In this document: positions 1-9,999 of the stretch, piece by piece | Layout of the letters: each line of letters opens with the position of its first letter | Position numbering within the stretch: the stretch's first letter is position 1 | NCBI RefSeq assembly: GCF_018873765.1 | Contig: NC_057919.1 | Location: 67,140,984-67,204,983, forward strand | Direction of reading: 5' to 3' | Length of the DNA stretch: 64,000 bases | DNA from: Telopea speciosissima | Lineage: Eukaryota; Streptophyta; Magnoliopsida; Proteales; Proteaceae | The notes under the pieces: model-generated | Database searches by the model: none | Told to the model about the DNA's origin: nothing | The model's input: the letters and a program-made list of their open reading frames with translations, nothing else | Position numbers and translations under genes: made by a program

Positions 1-960
1 TTCATGGTTAACTGTCTCTTGTAGTGGCTGATAAATTACTTGGAAGACTGTCTCATTGTATGAGGTTTATCCCACAATATGGGGCCACCATTTGCTTTTC
101 TGTTTTGCCAGTTCAACTTATCCTAGCTTGATCTATGTTTTTCATGTTTAGAAATCTTACAATATTTATTTGTACAAAGACTGTAACAGGAGTACTGCTT
201 TTGTCTGAAATTAGTGATGTTGACAAAATAATTGTTTTTTTTTTTTTTTTGCCATATTTGAAGAAGTGGAGGCTTTTAGAAGAGCATTTGAAGAAGGAAA
301 GAAGAGGCATCTTAGGTTTGTATTTCTTGAAAGATATATTATAAAATTGACCATGACACCTCTCCCCCACTTTTTTGTGCTTACTCTTTCATGTTATTTA
401 CCATCCCTATCTGGCTACCTCTCAACTGGGCATTTACACTCTTAATGCCAAACACCTACTCCCTCTACCGGTGACTTGTTTTCTAATGATTATAATTCAA
501 ATTCCTTTCATTGAAGAAACAATTGATTTTGTTCTTTCTCTTCAAAATTGGGTTACTTGTAAATTTCAAACTCTATTTGAAGTAAGTTGAGTGCAATGAA
601 TAACAAGAATTGAGTTATTACATGAGCATGTCTCAAGCATGTTCTGGGATGGTGGTTCGAATCCACCAAGATCCTTTTTGGATGATCATACATGATCATG
701 GTGAATGTTTTCATTTTAATTTTAAGTAAGTTTAGTCAAGTAATGGTATTTCTGTAATAATTCCTTAATTTGGTAAAAGGTGTTTCAAAACAGATTTTAC
801 CAAACGGATTTGTGTTGTTTTTTTATTCTAAAAACGTTTCTGGAACAAGTTTACCAAACACCATTTTAGAGCCCATAAATATGTTTCTAGCACAAAAACA
901 AAAAAAATGATAAAAGTAAAAAACACCTGTTCTAGAACAGAAGCGTTACCAAACGGGCTC
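1..960. other. Intergenic DNA left of the duplication
   Basis: No convincing gene is visible. A short open stretch near 252-304 (+) would read AIFEEVEAFRRAFEEGKKRH after a long T-tract and before a GT, so it could be a stray exon, but I do not recognise it. From about 866 to 961 the sequence TTAGAGCCC recurs inverted as GGGCTCTAA, next to an ACCAAACGGG-type end common in hAT MITEs. This suggests a degraded MITE abutting the duplication boundary. Confidence 0.3.
605..700 (+). repeat. tRNA-derived (SINE-like) relic
   Basis: A perfect RNA polymerase III B-box (GGTTCGAATCC) sits inside a 5-bp T-stem with a seven-base loop. No matching 5' acceptor stem or clear D-arm is present, so this is not a functional tRNA. 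A degraded tRNA-derived SINE head is the best reading. Confidence 0.3.
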
Positions 961-2273
961 TAACTGTAAAAGATGTGATATTAATTGGTTTCCTCCAACA
1001 AGATATAGGCATATATGGCCTTTATCAGCCATCCATCTACCAACAAGAAATTTGCAATTTGAAAATCCAAATGAAGTATGGACTTTGTTTTGTTTCTCCA
1101 TTGTTTGTCCATCTAGGGTAAGCCAACAAGCTATGTTATGTGTCTCAAATTCATTTGTGTATCTGTTTTTAAGATTGACCTGCTCTGACATATTTTGATG
1201 GCGATCTAAATGGGATTTGTTTCTAAGAGATGTAATGGTAGTGGAGGGATTGGGCCGATAGGCCCCAACCTAATGAAGGAGTATTTAGATTCTTTTTTAC
1301 CCGTCTTGTTGTAAAGAAGTTGATTCGAGGTTTTCTATATTAGGGTTTTGAGAAGATACAGTAGCAGCGCCGTTTTGGATGTTCTTGAGAGATCTATTGT
1401 AACTTTCTTTCATTACATTGTGAAACAACTTCTGCTTGGCCCGTGGACGTAGCATATGTGAACCACGTTAAATCTGAGTGTCATCTTGCTCGATTTTTTT
1501 ATTCTGTTAGTGTTTTGTTTGGTGTTTTCTTTAACAAGCTTCATGAACATTTGTGGAACGGAATATTAATCTATTTTGGCTATGACGCCTGGAGATACAT
1601 ATTTATGAACTTGAAAAGAAGCTTGAATTAAAAGAAACTCGATAACTGAAGGTGGCAACAGTTTGAAGGGTTAACAATCGAGCTCATCTCATCAATAAGA
1701 GTGAAAAAACTGAATTATACCACACTAAATAATAATTTTTTTCATATTTAGTTAATTTCCACTTCTTAATTTCTAAATAAATTATGAAACCAGTGTAGGC
1801 TAAATATTACAAATTGCTTTGGGATATTGTTCTACATCGTCTAAATGCAAATTGCCTTGTTTTTGGTTTTGGTATGATATAAGGATGTAAACAAAAAGTA
1901 TTCGAAGTAGATACATCAGTAATTGAATCTGTATCGTATTAAGATGTTCACTATCCGAATCCAATATGATCCCCAACAGATACTTCATTTTGAGTATCCT
2001 AAAAGTCGAATTCGAATCTGATAACATCCTACTATTTTTAATGGTACTGTCTAAATTACACCTCTATGTGTCTTTAGAACTTGGCACCTTCTTTTAATTG
2101 TCCCTTGTTTTATTCCCAAAAGTATTTTATGTCAAATGTGTAAAAGAGTTTTAAAAAAAATAATTTTAAAATGACTTATAAAATTGTGATTACACATTAT
2201 TTGACACCTTAGGATGTGTGAATAAAAAAATTCTCATTTTTAATATATAAGTAATAACTATATTACAAAAGTA

Positions 2274-3435
2274 AGGGTAAAGATATTTGTAACCAATCCG
2301 GTTACAACAATGACTTATTTGCCCATCCCACATTACTTACCAGCTTTTTTAAGGTAAGGGTGCTTTTCATCATTTCCTCCTCCTCCCTCTTCTTGTTCCC
2401 TTCTTCTCCGTCTCCGGCACCCCTCCCCCGCCATCTCCCTCTCCCCTTGCCGTCTGACACCCTTATTGACTTCTTCCATCCCTTAAAGTGATCCACGCAC
2501 TATATCAAATTTATTGCATTTGGAAATGAAGTCAATCGACTCAATCACACTATTAGCAATGCCCAATTCGTTATCCCTGTAATGCAAAATATTTGTCACA
2601 CAAATTCTTCAGCAGGCTTACAGAATCAAATCGAGTTTTCCACAGTTGTTGGTACGCATCTCGTTGGAACCTCCTACCCCTCCATCCTAAGGTGCATTCA
2701 AGGATGACAACGATCATTTATAGACTTGGTTATTGTCTTCCTTGCCAACAACAGGCTAAGAACGTTCGTTAATTTATTATCTGTAGCCATTGAACAACCG
2801 AGACTACCTCAACACAAGTGAGCATTCATGAAGGTCGAGAACCAAAACACGTGCACAAGAATTGATCATTGGCCAAGATGAACATAATAATTTCACGTTT
2901 TTTACCCTGAAGCCCGAGCACCTATTCCACACACTGAGTCAGTTCCCAGCATTACTAACTTTCGGCCAAGATAAAAATAGTTCCACATCTTACCTAAACA
3001 ACCGCTCGCCAAAAGCTCGAAAAAATACAATAGAAAACAAGTGCTCCTGCAGACCTCCATTGGACATAAATTTCTAAACTATCAAATAATGAAGACGACC
3101 CAACAATTCTCATCTATCGTTCCTGAAGCTAATCAGACAAAACCCAAGTGGGAAAGAAACAAAGATAAGAAACCGTTGCTAGGAGAGGGAGAGTGGTCGT
3201 GGTAGACAGGGAAGGTGTGTTAGGATTTGGGAAATCTCCAATTCTGAAACAAGTATTCACGCCCGGCGATGGAATCGGGTGGAAGAAAATTGAAAAAACA
3301 AAGAAGTTAACATGTTAATGTGAAATTACCTTATGTGCCCTATAATCCATATAAAAGTACATTTTATTTAGGGACAAATAAAGTCCGGTAACAAATTTTG
3401 TTTATAACCTTCTTGGTTACAGACAGACGCACTCT
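2274..3435. mobile_element. Non-autonomous TIR transposon (hAT- or Mutator-like), copy A only
   Basis: Copy B lacks this segment: its sequence runs straight through the insertion point. The flanks repeat AAAAGTA(A) at 2,267-2,274 and 3,436-3,443, giving a 7-8 bp target duplication. The ends are imperfect inverted repeats, sharing a TGTAACCAA box and then GGTTA about 16 bases in from each end. No transposase reading frame is seen. A C/T-rich tract at 2,370-2,450 and unremarkable interior sequence could be captured host DNA, but I do not recognise it. Confidence 0.7.
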
Positions 3436-4204
3436 AAAAGTAATTCATAATCTTGTCAAACTGATGAGCATATAGTTATAGATAATAACAATTTATAATC
3501 GAAGCAAATATCATTGCATCACACCAATATCCAAATCTATAATTGATTATCATATGGGGACTAGAAATACCCAAACTCGTACTGATATCTGACTATCTGA
3601 ATAATTAATACAAATTCGAATCTTGATTTTCCTTATCCATTTACATCTCCTGTATAATCAATGCAATGTGGTCTTGCCATTTTCTTCTTTTGTTTTCTAC
3701 CAACTAATTTATCGTTCAAGCAATGAATCTTATGGTTGCAAAATGCTTTAATGTAATTATATATCTCATAATTAAGTATTAAATACTTTTAGTTTAGCTT
3801 ATGTCTTACAATTCCCTATAAAACATCTTAGAAAGATGAAAAGATTAATTTTAACTAGTTTCATAAGATTATCATGGGCGGCTGAGTTTTCTGGATCAAT
3901 CTGGTTAAGAGAAAGTAAAAAATTCAGATTATTTGGAGAGACAATGTGTGATTCTACCACTAAGGAAACTTGAATCCTTTCAACTCATAGCAACATTATT
4001 TGGTAATTGTAAATCAAAACTTGTGATAATTGATATTTTTTTATCCCTTTTAAGATGAATATGAGTGTTACTTTTCATGCTTGGTAAGAATAGTTTAATA
4101 TCTTTACTTTATTGTAAGTCCAAATTTTGCAAGCATTCTCTTTATCATTTTAGATTTCTTTGATCGGTCAATTTTATTCTCACCCTAGAGATTGATATCT
4201 GTTA

Positions 4205-4970
4205 AGAATGTAACAATTGTACCTATTTCAACTTTTGAGGATCTAAGAAATATTATTTTGAGAGGTCCTATATGAACGAAGAAAGTTCATGTTCTTACTT
4301 GGTACTTTCAATCGTTATTGAGATCTCTAACCTTCGAACTAAGTCTTTGCTATAAGAAATATATGTACAAACACAATCATTACACATGATAGACACAATA
4401 GATAATTAAGTCTCATTACAGGTTTGAAAGAAAAAAAAAATATGGGTGCATTACTGTCAAGTCCAATGCATTAGTTGCATTAACTAAAATTATCATGCAA
4501 GTGATTAAGTCTTGATTGTAAATAGTATGCATAAGATTTCTATGCACAAATGAGTTTCATGGATCTTGCTAGTTTAGAAAAAGTTAAAAAATATAATAAT
4601 AATAAGTTATTTGGCAAGCCGACTTGAAGAAGTCTAGGGTATCAAAAAATCAATTTCAAATCTTAGGAATATGATTATTGCTTTATCTTATGATAGTCAA
4701 CAATATGTCATCCAGGACCACAAGTTGACTAAGTTCATGATAAACTCGCTTGGTAGAGATGCTAAGACCATAATTTTAGTTAATACTTCTCCTACAAAGT
4801 CAAACTTGGATGAGGCATATAATTCTTTAGCTTGGGGTGTTTCGTTTCTCTCAATTGACAGAGTCCCAAATATAATAGGAATAAAGCAAACCTACAAACT
4901 TGATCGAGTCACCTTTGATTCTCGTATTTCGAAATGGGACATGTTGTTATTAAGTTTGAGTCTATGGTGA
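4205..4970 (+). pseudogene. Kinesin (KIN14-like) motor-domain pseudogene, copy A
   Basis: Pieces of a kinesin motor domain appear in order. At about 4,209-4,265 VPISTFEDLRNII resembles the KIN14 motor stretch VPVSS-EDV. At about 4,560 MDLASLEKVKK is the switch II region (normally VDLAGSE). From about 4,628 RLEEV, then an in-frame TAG, is followed by GIKKSISNLRNMIIALS, then DHKLTKFM and SLGRDAKTIILVNTSP, then NLDEAYNSL, matching helix alpha-4 to alpha-6 of kinesins. The switch II glycine is lost (DLAS for DLAG), a stop is present and upstream exons are missing or decayed, so it is dead. The same TAG is in copy B, so it died before the duplication. A coiled-coil-like piece ELEKKLELKE near 1,600 may belong to the same gene, but such sequences are generic. 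Confidence 0.7.
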
Positions 4971-5174
4971 TTAAACTTGTGTTTAACTCTATTTGTCCAT
5001 ATATTTCATTTACAGTAGTTAGTGTCTTGTGGTTTATATAAACCTTTGCTTCTATTTCTATTCAACCTTTCGGGGTTCAATCTATTGAAACCAATGAACA
5101 TAGTAAGACAAAATGAGCTTCATAATATCATAGACAATTGGATTTGCAGGTAGAGGAGATTGAGAGGTTGAAAG

Positions 5175-5956
5175 TAGGGGTGTCAATTCCAGGCCCGGCC
5201 CGCTAGGCCCGATCGAGCCTGCCCTCCCAATGTGGGGTCCTAGCCCTTCGGGCGCCCAACCGGACCGATCGATTCCAGGCCCGACCTAGACCGCTCTATT
5301 ACAGCCCGACCTAGCACGACCCTTTAACTTATAAACTTCCCCTCCCCTTCCCTCCAAATTTCTTTTTTTTTTTGTTTGTTTCTTTGTTGGTCTTTGACAT
5401 TTATTGGTTAGATACACTTAACGTAGGTGAGATGAGGCTTTGTTTTGATTTTTAGATCTTACTTTGTTAGATGTGCTGCTATTTTTTTATTCCCCTCTAC
5501 TTATTTTGTTAAATGTGTTTCTATTCGGTGTTATGCTGCTATTATTTTTCCCTCTACTTACTTTATTAGATGTGATTTTATTCGGTGTTGTGTTGCTATT
5601 TTAGTTGGGATAAGCTTTATTTGACTTTGAGTTGAGGTATACAGTGACTGCCCAACAATGTGATGGTTTGAACTTAAAATTCTGGTTGCATGTCAATTAG
5701 TAAGCCCACACTGTTTAGAATTAAGCAGCTTATTAACCCATTTTAGACCTGGTTTAGGCCCGTTTAGCCCGAATAAGGTTGCCCCGATTAAAGACCGAAC
5801 ACCGACCAACCGAAATGAAACCGTACCATGCCCTCCCAAGGCAAGCCTGAGTGCCTAAATGGTCGAACAAGGTGCAACCTGTAAAATTGGTGAGGCCTGG
5901 CTAGGCCTGACCGAGACTGACCGAGACCGACCGAGACCGACCAGTTGACACCCCTA
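5175..5956. mobile_element. hAT-type non-autonomous element, copy A only
   Basis: Perfect 12-bp terminal inverted repeats TAGGGGTGTCAA / TTGACACCCCTA are flanked by the 8-bp target duplication GTTGAAAG (5,167-5,174 and 5,957-5,964). The 782-bp element is absent from the equivalent site in copy B (near 18,219), which keeps one GTTGAAAG. The subterminal regions are rich in GGCCC/GACCGA motifs. No coding capacity is seen. TIR and TSD length are diagnostic of the hAT superfamily. Confidence 0.92.
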
Positions 5957-6346
5957 GTTGAAAGGCTTGTGTTGCCATGGCGGTAAGTGGGCTCTTTTTT
6001 TTTTGCTTCTTTTTGATCTACTTATCTCTCATTGTATTGAACTTGCTTTGCTTGAGTTTGGATATTTGAGGCAAATCATTGCTCATGAATTGTCCGACAA
6101 AATGCTCAAAAGAAACATAACATTCCAAAATCAAGAATGCATTTTAATGGAACGCGTATCTAAACAATTACCTTATTCTCAATTAAAAACATATTTTACA
6201 TTTTGAGAATGATATTTAAATAGTGAAAATTTAAGTTGCAAATCATGTGCATTCTTGGAAAATCAGGTTTTATGACTTGACTCATCCTGTCAAAAACTTG
6301 GTGAGTTGGTATGGTCAAACATAGTCAGGACGAGTCAATTTTTTTC

Positions 6347-6383
<37 letters not shown>

Positions 6384-6649
6384 CATAAACATAACAAAAA
6401 TAAGAAGAAAAAAAAACCAAGAAATCACATATCGATGATGTGTGAATTTTTTTTTTAATGAAAACTTGTTCAATAAGGAACTGACACCATCATGGATGTC
6501 GGGATATCATTAGGGCAAGCTGACTGAATCATGGGCTCCTTATACATCCCATCTGATCCTGACCCACAACACAAAAATAAACAAAATTCCAGTTATCTTG
6601 AATATCAAAGAAGATTAGATTAATGATTCTTTATGACATAACGGGCTCA

Positions 6650-7375
6650 TCTAAGCACAAACTTTTGCTTTTACTGATGGTTCTTGGCTTCCCTCTTTAT
6701 GCAAGGGTAGTCGTGGTTCTTTGATACGTGACTCTGATGGTCACTTCCTTGGCGCCAGGTGTAAGGCTAGTTTGGGTTCATCAGCTTCTATGTTTGAAGC
6801 TGAGGCTATTCGTGACGTTTTGTTCTTGAATACAGCTAGCAAATTACCCACATAATGGTTATCTCGGATTGTAGTCCTGTTGTGCTGCCCTTAGGCATTT
6901 TTTGTCTTCTTTGGGCTGGGCTTCTATGGCCGTTGTAAACGATGTTTTAGTTTTATCACGTTCTTTTACATATGTTTCCTTTACTTTAGTTTCTTGCTTT
7001 GTTGTACATGAGGCTCACCTTTTAGCAAAAGGTACCTCGCGTTTTTTTCTGTCTTGTTTTTGGTGGCTTTCTGCCCTCCCCCCTTTCATTACGGAAAATA
7101 ATCATCTCCAATTTTTTAAAGTGTGGCAGTGCAACAGTGCTAGGTGGAGATGTCGACACCTGGCAGTACCGCATCCAACGGTCCATATCAATGAGCTCAG
7201 ACCGTTGGATGTGGCAGCTGCCAGGTGTCGACATCTCCACCTAGCACTGCCGCACTGCTACACTTTAGGAATTGGAGAGGATTGAGATCCTTTCATTACC
7301 TCTTGTAATCCTTTAGTCCGAGATTTACCCTACAATAGTGATTCGTAATAAAATTGTTGATTCTAACCAAAAAAG
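6650..7375 (+). mobile_element. LINE 3' end with RNase H-like domain, copy A
   Basis: The start of the plant L1-type RNase H domain is readable: FTDGSWLPSLCKG, then SLIRDSDGHFLGARCKA, then MFEAEAIRD, with the catalytic Asp of TDGS and the Glu of EAEA. Later parts (VSRFVVHEAHLLAK-like) are recognisable but out of frame, and a stop follows LPT. The sequence ends in a non-coding tail near 7,370 (CTAACCAAAAAAGG). A foldback element is nested at 7,106-7,277. The same truncated copy is in block B, so insertion preceded the duplication. Confidence 0.75.
7106..7277. mobile_element. Foldback MITE nested in the LINE tail, copy A
   Basis: Two long arms form an inverted repeat of roughly 75 bases each, running from CTCCAAT through CTAGGTGGAGATGTCGACAC to ATCCAACGGTC and back, around a short ATATCAATGAGCTC spacer. 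The RNA or single strand would fold into a nearly perfect hairpin. The same element occupies the matching site in copy B. The family is unknown to me and a clean target duplication is not evident. Confidence 0.8.
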
Positions 7376-7639
7376 GAGGAATAGATCAACGTTTTTTTTT
7401 TCTTTTTCCCCACATTCTTTGTTGGAAGGGTTCATTCCAACTTCCAACCTCTCTTGAGAGATTAGAGTTGTAGGTTAGGGAAGGGAATGAGAGATAACTA
7501 CAAAGGTTGTCAAATTGAATTCGGAATGGGAATTGAAAAGCAAAATTGGATTCGGACCGAATAATTGGAATCGGGACTTAGTTACTTTCTGGACCTAGCA
7601 TAGGAACCGATGGTTAGAATTGAAGCCAAACCGAGTTTG

Positions 7640-7800
7640 AGTGTTAATACATTATAATTTATTAATATAATATAATACTAGTATATTATAATAAATTAAT
7701 ACAATGTAATATTGATATATGATATATATTACTAATATTAGTATTTGATTTATAATGCTATTATATTATAGTATAATATTATATTATATATATGGTATAA
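7640..7800. repeat. AT-rich low-complexity tract
   Basis: TATAAT/TTAATA-type repeats with almost no G or C; the counterpart in copy B is at about 24,310-24,470. It lies between the LINE tail and the distal calreticulin upstream region. No gene is present. Confidence 0.7.
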
Positions 7801-8015
7801 ATCGAGTGTATAGGTTCGATACGAGTATCGATTCTTCTAAACCAAGGTGGCACTTGGTTTGGATTTGGATCACACCAACACTCCCTACAATTGAACAGAA
7901 TACCTGGTTCTAGACCGATTTACACCATTAGATTTGGTTGAAGGATCAATTGATCAAGGAGTGTCCCTCCAAGTTTAAAAAATTGTGAAGTCTCGATGAC
8001 GGTGAATTTTAATGT

Positions 8016-8292
8016 TTTTGTTTTTTTTGGTTACAGGAGGGGTATCCGATGACGGTGAATTTTAATGTTTTTGGTTACAGGAGGGGTATCCGACTTTAGG
8101 CCGACTAAATCCCCCTTAGGCTCGTACATGACTCCTGCGTCACGCACGAACCGGGAGCTTCTGCGCCCTAATAAGCCTCAGACAGGTGACCCCAAGAAAT
8201 TATGCAACGACAAAGGTTTGATCATGAGACATCGCTTCCTGAGGCAGAGTCTCATGTCTCCTCCAAGCCAGCTGCGCTAACCCCTTGAGTTA
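8016..8292 (-). mobile_element. tRNA-derived SINE insertion, copy A only
   Basis: Read on the minus strand, the head GGGGTTAGCGCAGCTGGCTT has an A-box-like TAGCGCAGCTGG, with a B-box-like GATCAAACC region downstream. The T-rich left edge is the reverse of an A-rich tail. The target duplication GAATTTTAATGT is at 8,004-8,015 and 8,293-8,304, and copy B has the empty site with one copy. About 53 bp at the tail end, including one target copy, is repeated in tandem (from about 7,995 and 8,049). Confidence 0.75.
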
Positions 8293-9925
8293 GAATTTTA
8301 ATGTCTTGAGAATGTTGTTTGAAACCGTGATCAAGTCTTCACGGCTTATCACTGAGATTTCTATATTTTTTTAGGAGAAAGAATGCGACCTATTCGTGTG
8401 CTATATGTAGCCTCTGTACCTAGACTGAAGGTTCCGTGAAATGATCGCTGTACTGGTGTGGCGGTAATTTTGCGGACCAGATAGCGTTATCTTTCCCAAT
8501 TTTTTTAATCCAAATCGGATGACTCCCTCAAGTCTAATGCTGATTTTCCAACAAAGATTAGGAGCAGTTTAATAAAGCAATTAAAATAATTAATGCATTC
8601 TTTTTAAGGATTATTGTATTAAAGTTGGCGTCACTTTCCAATGCTTGAATTTTATTAATTTGTACGTGCGATGGCGTGGGTGTCATAACTAACCCAAAAA
8701 GGCAAACGTCTTCCTGCCCCGCTTTTATTAATAAGTAGTCACATTAATGGAGAGCCAAAATTACTTATTCCCACGCGCCTGTCAAGAGCGTGTACTTTGT
8801 AGCTGAGTTGGATGCCAGCGTGACACTGAGCTCCAATCTGATTAGCAGTTCCAGTTTATATGGAGATGGACCCATGTGTACGGCTAACACCCATTGGCTG
8901 GTCGCCGCAAAAATGGGCCCACACTAAATCACCAAAATTTTCGTAAAACTGGGTTTTACGAAATCTCTAGAAAATTGCTATCTTTTAATCCTAATTAGGT
9001 CACCTCGACGTAATTGAACAAATGTCAAATGACCATTATACTTATACACTTTAAAATATATGACACTATAAGCCAGTGCGCTTCATTACTTACAAGTTGT
9101 ATCAGACCTAGCCTTACAACATGAGAGGCATCAAGATATGGACCATACCGGTTAAACCAAGCGGACCAAACCAATTAAAACCAAAATGGTCCGATCAATT
9201 ATAAATCGCCCGATCTCAAGCTTAGCTTGATTATCCTTTGTTTAGACTCGATTCTTGATAGTAATTGATGGACGTGCAATCAAAACTGATAATATTCATT
9301 TATAGTCCAATTAGCTTGGTTATAGTGTGATCAGCCTGTTTATGTTTATTTATAACTTGATAAGTTCATTTATTACTCGATTAACATGAGCCCAATTATA
9401 GATTAATAATCAATCAATAGACACCCTATTGAATATATCATGCAGTACATAAACGAGGTGGGTTCAACCTATAGTGATAAAGACTTGTCATTCGTAACAC
9501 GTAACCTACATCAACAATCAAGATGAACCGAATAAGCAAGGTTTTAAAACCTGAAATAAGTGATGAAATCGGTCATTGGCGATTTTGATCCGGATCAAAA
9601 TAGGTGTTCAAGATCCCTAGAATCAGTTTTCAGATCCAAAAACAGGAATTTCTAAAAAAACAAAGATTTTTAGGTGTGAATCAACCATAAGATCAATGGA
9701 AATCAGCCGATTCCGATCCAATTCCCGGTTCTTTAAACCCTGAGGATGGGCACCACCGGTTTAGTCCGCCCATTGCGTATCATTTTCAAACGCGCGATGC
9801 TTACTCTAATTTCTATATACGAACGGAGGTTAGTTTCGTCATTGACTGGGTTATTCGCTGTTCTTCGGACGTGAACGCGAATTAAAAGTAGTTAATGAAA
9901 GTAGAAAATCAGGAAAAACCTTCAC

Positions 9926-9933
9926 TATAATAA
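9926..9933 (+). promoter_or_regulatory. Putative TATA box of CRT-A
   Basis: TATAATAA lies 67 bases upstream of the calreticulin start codon, implying a leader of about 40 bases. Copy B has TATATTA at the same place (26,237-26,243). The flanking sequence is conserved between the copies. I saw no clear ER-stress element (CCAAT-N9-CCACG) nearby. Confidence 0.4.
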
Positions 9934-9999
9934 ACAGCTCCCCCAACACTCGACAGATCTGTGAGACGAAGAGTGGTGTGTCGTTCGTTTCTTGCTACA

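Noticed and set aside
605-700. Functional tRNA gene
   Set aside because: B-box and T-arm are good but there is no acceptor pairing or D-arm.
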